Shown here: positions 18,062 to 25,087 of the stretch, piece after piece
Layout: the number at the start of each line of letters is the position of its first letter
How positions within the stretch are numbered: the stretch's first letter is position 1
Assembly: GCA_050304135.1 (NCBI GenBank)
Contig: JBNLDC010000064.1
Coordinates: 186,001-250,000 of the forward strand
Source of the DNA: JAFGNB01 sp050304135
GTDB taxonomy: Bacteria > Fibrobacterota > Chitinivibrionia > Chitinivibrionales > Chitinispirillaceae
Reading direction: 5' to 3'
Length of the DNA: 64,000 nt
The notes under the pieces: generated by a model
The model's database searches: none
What the model saw: the letters and a program-made list of their open reading frames with translations, nothing else
Told to the model about the DNA's origin: nothing
Made by a program: the position numbers and the translations under genes

Positions 18062-18919
18062 TCATTTCTCCCGTGACAATTTCCTCGTTTCCCGTGTATA
18101 GTAAACTGCCGTGCGTCTGCCGCTTCGCAGAGCAATACCTAATCGCAGGGAGGGAAACCATGAATTTTCATACAGAATGCTTCCGTCACTGAGTTCCATG
18201 CCGTTTATGCTGTAAGCCGCGGAAACCTCCACAAAGAAATTGGTATACGAACTCAGCATTGTTTCGTAGCCGATAATGGCGGGCATCAGGTAGTAATCGG
18301 TCTGGCGGTGCGGAGTGTGCAGGTCGTAGTCCATGTAAAAGAGCGTGGTGAGATAGACTGATTTCGACCGGTCCGGGGTGAACCGCCACGCGAACGAGTT
18401 ATCGACAGTCACAATGCCGGATCGGTCATCGAACCGTGCCTTGTCGCCGAAATCGAACCGGTGGTATTTGAATCCCGCGGCAAACTCATTCGACCAGAAA
18501 AATGATTCCGTTCTGCGCAGCTTGACGTTCTCGATTCTGGTCCGTACCGTCGACTGAAAGACCCCCGCATTCCCTCCGATATCGGCGCCGATATCCCACC
18601 AGTACACCAGTCCATACCGATACCCGGCCATGATGGCAGGGGGGAGCACATCGGCGTCCATATACAGCAGCAGCGCATGTTCCTTTTTATTGAGGACCCC
18701 TGCACCACGAACGAACGAAGGTTGCCGGACAAAACCGATCGGGGTGAAATCGTTCGGTGCCCGGCCGGCGGGAAGCTCGGCATAGAGCGCCTTACCGTTG
18801 GGGAGGGTATCGCGGAAAATGGTGAATGCCGTTTTTGTTGTATCCTGCGGGCCTGCGGCCCGGGCCAAACCGGGGCCGGTACACCATAGGGCAAGCAACA
18901 GTAGGAGACGATATTTCAT
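18062..18919 (-). CDS. Putative outer-membrane beta-barrel protein
   Basis: A 285-residue protein; the ATG at 18919 is preferred because AAAGGA lies 8-9 nt upstream, while the ATG at 18928 sits on that ribosome site. A signal peptide (MKYRLLLLLALWCTGPGLARA) is followed by alternating strands rich in Tyr, Phe and Trp (YRYGLVYWWDIGADIGG, FFWSNEFAAGFKYHRFDFG, SVYLTTLFYMDYDL), typical of an outer-membrane barrel. No family was recognised. It is followed on the same strand by nothing obvious and preceded by the PorV-like gene about 230 bp upstream. A barrel is inferred; the cargo is unknown. Confidence 0.55.
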   Translation of the reverse strand: MKYRLLLLLALWCTGPGLARAAGPQDTTKTAFTIFRDTLPNGKALYAELPAGRAPNDFTPIGFVRQPSFVRGAGVLNKKEHALLLYMDADVLPPAIMAGYRYGLVYWWDIGADIGGNAGVFQSTVRTRIENVKLRRTESFFWSNEFAAGFKYHRFDFGDKARFDDRSGIVTVDNSFAWRFTPDRSKSVYLTTLFYMDYDLHTPHRQTDYYLMPAIIGYETMLSSYTNFFVEVSAAYSINGMELSDGSILYENSWFPSLRLGIALRSGRRTAVYYTRETRKLSREK

Positions 18920-19151
18920 ACCAGCCATCCTTTTCCGAATTGAGGGAGGTAAACGATTTATAGTTTAAAATGGTTCATGCGGCGGCAGTGTAGTATGTTG
19001 CGGGGAATCTTGACACGTTAAACAGGAAATTCCCGGTGGTGGTATCTGTTTCAGGTTGTCGAAATGGACGGTGAAAAGGTGAAGTGATGGCCATGTATAG
19101 TGCTTTCACCCGAAAGGTATCGGGGACCGGTTGCACATTTTTACGGAATGT

Positions 19152-20450
19152 TCATTTTCCACTGAACAGGCCGGTGAGCTCGAGCGATATTCCCCAGTTT
19201 AAAACGTCTTCATCGCTTATCATCAAGTGATTCACATAATACGCCAGGTTCACGTGGTCTACCGGGTGGATACCAATACCCCAGTTGATTTCCCTGTATT
19301 CGAAGGTATCGTCTCCCCATGAATACCGGTCGTCATGCGTATCAAAATGAGTGCCGAATCGCAGGAACACACGGTTGAAAAGCGAGACCTCGGTACCGAA
19401 CGAGTACTCCCAGGGCGATTCCGATTTTTCTTCTGTGCGGACAAGCCGGTAAAACGGCATCGATTCGTACGAAAGAAACATTGCCCGTAACGATGCCGCA
19501 AGTGTGATGTCGAGCCAGGGTACTTTGGTTAAAATCTCCTGCATGTCGTACTGCAGGCCGGTGGTAACGATGAAGGGCGCCGCTACGGTGCCGCTGCTTT
19601 TATCAACAATCGTGCTGTCGTATTTTTCATCGAAGTACCGGCTCTCGGCACTCCACGACAGTTCCGGACCGATATTCGCCGCTGTCAATCCGTAACTGAT
19701 TCCGGCCGGACCGGTCAACTGGTACCCGACATCGAAGGTGACCGGGAGCTGGTAGGAACCCTGCAGTGCGACATTGTACCGGTAGTGTTTTACCGAGACA
19801 CCGATGCTGTGCCGCAGCAGTGTACCGGTGGTGAACGCTCTTCCGTACGAGAGTGCGAGAAGAAGCCGGTATTCCCGGTAGCGCTTATTGTTCCGGCACT
19901 CTATCGGACGATACCCGCATTCACAATTGTCGCCGTTTGCATTGCAGATGACGGTGTCGCATTCTTCGAGGAAGGGGTCATCAGAATTGAAACCGCCCCA
20001 GAATTCCAATGAATCGAGAATGTTCATGTCGTTGCACCCATTGTACAACCCGGTGCTGGTCGTTGCATACGTGAAACCGAAGTTGCCGATGGCGGGGGAG
20101 GGTGAAAATGAGGCGTAGGCGCGTTGCTGCCAGGATTCACGTATCTTTAAAACAGGCAGCAGACGGTGGAACGTATACCCTGCGGCGGCGGATCTGTTGT
20201 CGGAAGGAAACAACCCGAGCGCTGCCGGATTGTTAAGCATTGCCGATGGTTCTCCGGAAACGACGGCATCGATTTTTCCCATACCGATCTGCCGGGGACT
20301 GTGCGTTTCGCGCAGCGCGTACCAGTCAACCATATACGAATTAAAATAGCCGTTAAGCGATTGTGCCGGAAGTAGTGCCGGGAAGAGAACCAGGAACAGA
20401 CATTCCAGAGTGAGTGCACGGCGCAAAGGAGCGAGGGCGGGAAACTGCAT
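19152..20450 (-). CDS. PorV/UPF0164-like outer-membrane beta-barrel protein
   Basis: A 432-residue protein from the ATG at 20450, with AGGA about 7 nt upstream; the frame is open to 20684 but the extension lacks a signal sequence. The signal peptide ends near LLPAQS. The first barrel segment has GMGKIDAVVSGEPSAMLNNPAALGL, the hallmark of the PorV/PorQ/UPF0164 (FadL-fold) group, in which a small conserved NPA follows a Gly-rich turn. A Cys-rich loop (ECDTVICNANGDNCECG) is unusual. In type IX secretion PorV shuttles cargo to the surface attachment machinery. Such a role would suit the sorting tails in this window, but this is inference, since many members have unknown roles. Confidence 0.6.
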   Translation of the reverse strand: MQFPALAPLRRALTLECLFLVLFPALLPAQSLNGYFNSYMVDWYALRETHSPRQIGMGKIDAVVSGEPSAMLNNPAALGLFPSDNRSAAAGYTFHRLLPVLKIRESWQQRAYASFSPSPAIGNFGFTYATTSTGLYNGCNDMNILDSLEFWGGFNSDDPFLEECDTVICNANGDNCECGYRPIECRNNKRYREYRLLLALSYGRAFTTGTLLRHSIGVSVKHYRYNVALQGSYQLPVTFDVGYQLTGPAGISYGLTAANIGPELSWSAESRYFDEKYDSTIVDKSSGTVAAPFIVTTGLQYDMQEILTKVPWLDITLAASLRAMFLSYESMPFYRLVRTEEKSESPWEYSFGTEVSLFNRVFLRFGTHFDTHDDRYSWGDDTFEYREINWGIGIHPVDHVNLAYYVNHLMISDEDVLNWGISLELTGLFSGK

Positions 20451-20646
20451 TGGTGTTCCTTCGGTGGACGTGAAATGCTGCTGGAAGTCAACCGGCCGGG
20501 GTGTTGGACTTGCGGCAGATAAGCTGCCGTGATCGTGGTTCTGCAGAAGGCCGGTTACCATGAGAACAATATAAATTCCGAACCGGTTTTGGCAACCAAA
20601 AAAACAGGAGCCAGAAGTCCGGATTCGGAAGGTGGAAACGATTTGA

Positions 20647-21049
20647 TTATCTGTCCATGCCTGTTTCGCAGCGGTAACTTTCATCGGTGAAAGAAATGAC
20701 CGTTCCCGGAGCGCGGCGCAGCGGTGCGATGGGGAAGCGGTTGCCGCCTCGTTGCATGCGGATCACTCTTCCCTGCAGATCGAAGAACCGCGTATCCACC
20801 GGGGCACTGCGGCGATACGAACCGCTGGTGAACAGTGCGTGAAAGTTCCAGGGAATATCGTTCCGGCGGGCAAACGCGGCGATACTGTCGGCTCCCCTCC
20901 AGTTCATCCGGTCGCGGTTTGACTCAATTGCTCCCCACTTGCACTCGTTCTCTCCGGTGATAAAGTTCCAGTAGGTCAGGAAATCACTGCGGACCATTCC
21001 GCGTGTCGTCAGGTTTCCAAGAAACTTGCCGGCTCCGTTTGCCGGTACT
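20647..21049 (-). pseudogene. GH10 endo-xylanase remnant, internally deleted, fused to sorting tail
   Basis: Reading from about 21049 on the minus strand gives GKFLGNLTTRGMVRSDFLTYW, then NFITGENECKWGAIES, RDRMNWRGADS and DIPWNFHAL, the N-terminal part of a GH10 xylanase barrel. The reading then passes without a break into SGSYRRSAPVDTRFFDLQGR and a sorting-like tail. The GH10 catalytic glutamates and some 250 residues are missing. An in-frame TAA stands just before the GH10 similarity, so the signal peptide is also lost; only an internal ATG (20997) remains. This is a deletion derivative and cannot be an active xylanase. Confidence 0.82.
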
Positions 21050-21501
21050 TAGAACATCGTGCAGAAAAAAACCTGCTTTGCCTGATAAATAACCATTTTT
21101 TCCTCCCATCTAATGGTTTTTTCCACATTCTGATGATCGTCATCTGCTGACTGGGCACTGCGCACAGCACCTTTTTCCATTGCAGCGATGCCGATCGGAA
21201 TAAAATAGAACCTGTGCCGGATCAATCCCTCAAAACACAGTTGGTACCACTCGGGGCAGGATCGGTGCCACCGGCGGTTGGGTTGTGTCGTAAGACACTT
21301 TTTTTCCGGCCTGAGTGCTGGAACTTTAGATCGGATTAATCGTTACATTGTAGTCTACACCCGTTTTTGTTCGTTCGGAGTCGAAGTCGAAAAAGACCGG
21401 GGTCAAAGACGATACCGATTCCGATAGCGACTCCGACCCCGATAGTAAAATGCATAACAGTGGGGGGGGAATTACCATGCGACGGTTAATAAACAAGGTA
21501 G
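21050..21501. other. Intergenic region with hexamer array and G8 tract
   Basis: Holds sequence upstream of the GH10 remnant with no gene signature, then the second CGA-type hexamer array (21378-21445) and a run of eight G (21462-21469) shortly before the GreA-like gene. A short frame from 21450 (67 codons) overlaps the GreA-like gene in another frame and is not supported. Confidence 0.55.
21378..21445. repeat. Degenerate CGA(T/C)NC hexamer array, copy 2
   Basis: Runs from GAGTCGAAGTCGAAAAAGAC through CGATACCGATTCCGATAGCG to ACTCCGACCCCGATAG. Hexamer units CGATAC, CGATTC, CGACTC and CGACCC alternate. It is intergenic, close to the start of the GreA-like gene. Confidence 0.75.
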
Positions 21502-22044
21502 ATGATTACAGATCAGTCAAGAAAGTATATTCAACCTTTCCTGAAGCAAAAAATCATTGTACCCACATCAGAAAAAGAGTCAACCGTGAACACCGACGCG
21601 ATCAAGGAAACACTGTTCAAGCACTGTCTGGACTATGTGAATGCGCATATTGAAACCAACCGGAATGCCTTTGAGCAAGCGCAGGAAGCCTCCCTGAGCG
21701 AAACGAAAACCGTTGCCAGTGAGGAACCCGAAACAGGAAAGGAACGGTCGCAGCGCGAAATGGAAACTATCGGGCAGCGGCTCGAAGAGATTATTGAACA
21801 ACGTGAAATGCTTCAATCTCTCGGGTACCGGAAAAAATTCACCTGCGTTGAACCGGGTGCTCTGGTTGCAACTACCGTCGGTGCGTTTTTCATTGCAATG
21901 AGCGCGGATGAAATTGAGATTGACGGCGTTGAGTATTGTCCGATTTCGCTGACGTCGCCGATCGGGATGGTGCTTCGAAATAAAGTGGCCGGAGAGAGTG
22001 TTCTTTTCCGTGAAAAAAAGATTACAATCGAGAACGTCTGGTAG
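21502..22044 (+). CDS. GreA/GreB C-terminal domain-like protein
   Basis: A 180-residue protein: an N-terminal helical region (about 30-110, rich in Glu/Gln, EIIEQREMLQSLGYR) followed by a GreA/GreB C-terminal (FKBP-like) domain: PGALVATTVGAFFIAMSADE, EYCPISLTSPIGMVLRNKVAG and ESVLFREKKITIENVW. This matches the small GreA-like family common in Bacteroidota, often mis-called 3-oxoacyl-ACP synthase. The acidic coiled-coil tip of true GreA is not evident, so RNA polymerase binding is possible but transcript cleavage is not supported. A GTG at 21586 (VNTDAIKETLFKHCL) preceded by AAAAAGAG fits family starts better than the ATG at 21502, and may be the true start. Confidence 0.75.
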   Translation: MITDQSRKYIQPFLKQKIIVPTSEKESTVNTDAIKETLFKHCLDYVNAHIETNRNAFEQAQEASLSETKTVASEEPETGKERSQREMETIGQRLEEIIEQREMLQSLGYRKKFTCVEPGALVATTVGAFFIAMSADEIEIDGVEYCPISLTSPIGMVLRNKVAGESVLFREKKITIENVW

Positions 22045-22287
22045 TTGGGCGGTTCCGGTTCTGCGTTTCATAGCGTAGCAAGATCCACCATGGTATAAAG
22101 TGTGGAATTTTCATCTTTGTTCAAATTCACAAAAAATACTTGTGATATGACACCCACTTTACCTCGATCGGGCTCGGCACAAGTCGCGGGACGGAAATGG
22201 AAAAACATGAAGTGGAGGCGTCCTGTGTGGTGGTGGTCCTCTACTGATTTTTCGATATGGATACCGACTCCGATAAAACAACTGGAA

Positions 22288-22330
22288 CTCAGAAATACTT
22301 ATCCAGATACCAGTACCAGACCGGCTTTTT
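22288..22330 (-). repeat. Truncated duplicate of the Omp85 gene 3' end
   Basis: Matches 22802-22844 at 41 of 43 positions, covering the last codons (KKPVWxWYLDxYF) and the stop of the Omp85-family gene. Both copies abut hexamer-type sequence on their left (ATACCGACTCCGATA and the main array), so the duplicated unit probably included the repeat. Confidence 0.8.
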
Positions 22331-22649
22331 GCTAAATACTATCGTGACAGCAGGTCTCTCGGTCAACACTGTAATCATCCCCGCTTATTGCATTTCAACT
22401 ACAGACAGACCAATTTTATACCTGATTGTCACCTAAAAAAACAGAATTTTACCGGATGAAATTTCAGCATCGCCCTTCTATTCACGATCGAATAGTTCCT
22501 TCGATCAGCGTGCACCACTGCGAATCGGAACGGTTACGCTCGGAGTTGCGGGACTTGCCGGTGGGGCGGTCGCCTATACAAGGTAAGTTATGAGGAGGGG
22601 GCGTCCCGTGCCGAGATTATTCACTCCTGCTCATTTTCGATACCCAGAA

Positions 22650-22793
22650 CCGACCCCGAAATCCGATCCCGAAATCCGATCCCGATGCCGACCCCGATGC
22701 CGACCCCGATGCCGACCCCGATGCCGACCCCGATACCGACCCCGATACCGACCCCGATACCGACCCCGATACCGACCCCGATACCGACCCCGA
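22650..22793. repeat. Tandem 12-bp array (CCGATRCCGACC), copy 3 of the hexamer family
   Basis: After degenerate units (CCGATCCCGAAAT), four CCGATGCCGACC units are followed by five CCGATACCGACC units, in two homogeneous blocks. The array ends 9 bp before the stop codon of the Omp85-family gene. The block structure points to expansion by slippage or unequal exchange. Confidence 0.9.
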
Positions 22794-22802
22794 GAATATC
22801 GC

Positions 22803-24182
22803 TCAGAAATACATATCCAGATACCAGTGCCAGACCGGCTTTTTCATGAAGTAGAGCGATCCTCGTGGTGCATAGGGGTAGGTTCCCCAGACGAGATCGA
22901 AGCAGACGCTCCGTTCGAACGTGGTGGTTACCGCGCGCAGTCCGAAGCCCAGTCCGGTGCCGGTTTCAATCTGTGGCGGGTTGGGTGAGACGAGGTCGAG
23001 AAACCGGGTGGAGACTCTGCCGTGGTCGAAGATCAGTGCACCGTCGATGCGGTAGGCGATAGACGAGAATACGGGGCTTATCGCGCTCAGGAGAAAGAGG
23101 TCCATGTCGGGAAACTGGTAGATCGGAAACCGGTACTCCATCGAGAGCGTCAGGCTGTTGTTGGCAATGAAGGTAAGCCCGAACTGGCTGCGTGCATACC
23201 CGCGTACCGATCCTTCGCCGCCGAGCTGCAACCGGTGGGTAACCCCGGCATCATTGGTGCGTGCAATGGAAGTGATGCGGCAGGCGAGATGGTGTGAGGG
23301 ACGGAATCCCTGGTTGTACCAGCGAATATCGGTGTAAAGCTGTCCGTATGCTGGAGCGATACCGTTGTAGAGCGCATTGGTCTGTGCGGTGACGGCGAGC
23401 ATCCACCCGCTGGTCGGATCAAAGTACCGATCACGGTAGTCGGTGCGCCACTGCAGCATCGTAAATGCTTCTGAAACGCGTACAGTGTCGGTTTCCACGA
23501 GTGCATCATCGAAAAGGATACGGCGCCGGTACATCGGCATGATACTCAGATTAACCTTGGAGCGCAGCGGCAATTTACGACCGACGGTTACGGAGCTGCG
23601 CAGAATGCTGTGGTCGATGAGGAAAACCTCATCGGGCATCTGATCAGCCCGCACCCCGAACGAAAAGAACCAGGGGGAGGGGAGAAACGGCTTGTACCAG
23701 CCGATACCGATCGAGTGCCACTCAAACACCGAGGCGCTTGCACGCAGCACTTCCGCCTTGCCCCTGAAATTATTGTACTCCATGCCGATTCGCAGTCGCC
23801 ACCACCGTTTCGGTTTTCCGTACTGGGAGCTGTAGAGTTCACCGCCGAAATCATACGGGAGAAGGTAAAATTTTTCGGTGACGATAATGTAGATACGGTA
23901 TCCGTCGCTACCCCGTAGCGAGAAAATGTCCACCTTGAAAAAGAGCCCAGTGTTTTTAAGCAACCGTTTTGCGTTTTCGATGGCTGCTGAATCATACGGC
24001 ATACCCGCAAAAATTCCCGAGAGAAACTGGATGGTTTCGGTTTTAGTGACTTTGTTACCGGATATAATCAGCGAGGAGATAACAGGAGTTGCTGTACTGG
24101 AATCAGGTTGCTCTGCAACGGATAACCGCATTGAAAACAAACAAATTAGAATGATTACCGGATAGTTCAGATGACGTCGCAA
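22803..24182 (-). CDS. Omp85-family (BamA/TamA-like) outer-membrane protein
   Basis: A 459-residue protein with a signal peptide (ending near SVAEQ), one POTRA-like domain (about 33-105: ISSLIISGNKVTKTETIQFL...NTGLFFKVDI) and a 16-strand-type barrel to the end. The conserved L6 motif appears as GGEGSVRGYARSQFG near residue 325. The protein ends in an aromatic (WYLDMYF), the usual outer-membrane barrel signature. BamA and TamA have five and three POTRA domains, so this is a short paralogue, as in patatin-linked or accessory Omp85 proteins. It probably inserts or exports a specific substrate; the substrate is unknown. It lies next to rnpB and just after the 12-bp array. Confidence 0.85.
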   Translation of the reverse strand: MRRHLNYPVIILICLFSMRLSVAEQPDSSTATPVISSLIISGNKVTKTETIQFLSGIFAGMPYDSAAIENAKRLLKNTGLFFKVDIFSLRGSDGYRIYIIVTEKFYLLPYDFGGELYSSQYGKPKRWWRLRIGMEYNNFRGKAEVLRASASVFEWHSIGIGWYKPFLPSPWFFSFGVRADQMPDEVFLIDHSILRSSVTVGRKLPLRSKVNLSIMPMYRRRILFDDALVETDTVRVSEAFTMLQWRTDYRDRYFDPTSGWMLAVTAQTNALYNGIAPAYGQLYTDIRWYNQGFRPSHHLACRITSIARTNDAGVTHRLQLGGEGSVRGYARSQFGLTFIANNSLTLSMEYRFPIYQFPDMDLFLLSAISPVFSSIAYRIDGALIFDHGRVSTRFLDLVSPNPPQIETGTGLGFGLRAVTTTFERSVCFDLVWGTYPYAPRGSLYFMKKPVWHWYLDMYF

Positions 24183-24370
24183 GAGGGTACCTGTTGAAGT
24201 CGGGTGGTGGTGTTGACCGGGATGGCTTTAAGCAATGGTGTCTGATGAATCATACATTCAGTGTACAATGAAAAATGAGAATTTTATACCGGTTACTTCC
24301 TGACGTTATTCAGGCGGTATTCGCACCAGCAGTGTCTCCCGGGTGACTGCTTTCAACAAAAAAATAAAAA

Positions 24371-24787
24371 GAACGGAAGATCTGTAAGCCGGGTTCTGTC
24401 TGACACCGGACGGCAGTTAACCGCCGATGGAAGCAGTCATCTATCTGGCCGCTGCTCTCCGGAGAGAACCGCGGCATTGAGCGACCCACCCGAGAGATAT
24501 AGAGACGGACCGCCTCCGGGTACACGAGGTACCACATCTCTCCTACTTGGTCTTGCACCGGATAGGGTTTGCCTGCTCCCGACTGTTTACGGGACGGTGA
24601 GCTCTTACCTCACCTTTTCACCACTCACCCCGCTCCCGAAAAACGGGAACAGAGCGGTCTGTTCTCTGTTGCACTTTCCGTACCCTTACGGGTCCCTCAC
24701 TCAGCGCGAGGTATCCTGTCCTGCGGTGCCCGGACTTTCCTCTGCATACTTAACCTGCCTATGCAGCGACTGCGCGATCTTCCGTTC
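24371..24787 (-). ncRNA. rnpB: RNase P RNA, bacterial type A
   Basis: About 417 nt. Conserved blocks are GAGGAAAGTCCGGGC near the 5' side and ACAGAACCCGGCTTA near the 3' end. The P1 helix closes the molecule exactly: GAACGGAAGATC (24787-24776 on the minus strand) pairs with GATCTTCCGTTC (24382-24371). GGTAAGAGCTCACC and GGTGCAAGACCAAGTAGG elements are also present. It is the ribozyme that trims tRNA 5' leaders. T-rich sequence (TTTTTATTTTTTT) follows P1 and may end transcription. Reading frames drawn through this region are spurious. Confidence 0.97.
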
Positions 24788-25087
24788 CTCAATTGATTGC
24801 AATCGTACCGTGATACAGGTAAATATAACACCGGCGGCATCCTGCGGATGCTGTGAAATGAGCTGCCGCCGGATGGTGTAACAGATGTTATTTTAGAGGC
24901 CTTGCGAAAAGGCATCAGTACTTTCATCCACATTGGTTTGTGATCCTGCCATTACCGTGGAAGGTGCTCTGCCAATTCTCTTCCACTGTTTGCGGAGGAT
25001 GCATCGAATCGGGACATGGAGTGGGGTGACTGATAGAAAAAGCAGGATGCTCTATCGGAAAATCATGGAACGGAAATAAAACGGGTA
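24788..25087. other. Divergent intergenic region between rnpB and the SNF2 helicase gene
   Basis: Should hold the rnpB promoter (minus) and the helicase promoter (plus). AACGGAAATAAAACGGGTA precedes the helicase ATG without a strong ribosome site. No other motif was recognised. Confidence 0.5.

Larger units (their letters stand above)
22045..22802. other. Repeat-rich intergenic region
   Basis: About 750 bp between convergent genes. It contains a 43-bp partial copy of the Omp85 gene 3' end (22288-22330), the longest hexamer/dodecamer array (22650-22793), and a short frame near 22505-22592 (APLRIGTVTLGVAGLAGGA) resembling a membrane helix but without a start or family. The frame 22590-22988 only translates the repeat (RCRP/RYRP units) and is rejected as a gene. 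Confidence 0.65.

Noticed and set aside
21450..21653. 67-codon frame upstream of the GreA-like gene
   Set aside because: It overlaps the GreA-like frame in another phase and lacks any conserved feature.
22650..22793. Possible CRISPR array
   Set aside because: Units are 12 bp and contiguous with no unique spacers, and no cas genes are present.
22590..22988. Plus-strand frame encoding RCRP/RYRP repeats
   Set aside because: It is only the translation of the 12-bp tandem array running into the antisense of the Omp85 gene.
24310..24881. Open frames on both strands over 24310-24881
   Set aside because: They cover RNase P RNA, whose conserved blocks and P1 pairing explain the sequence.
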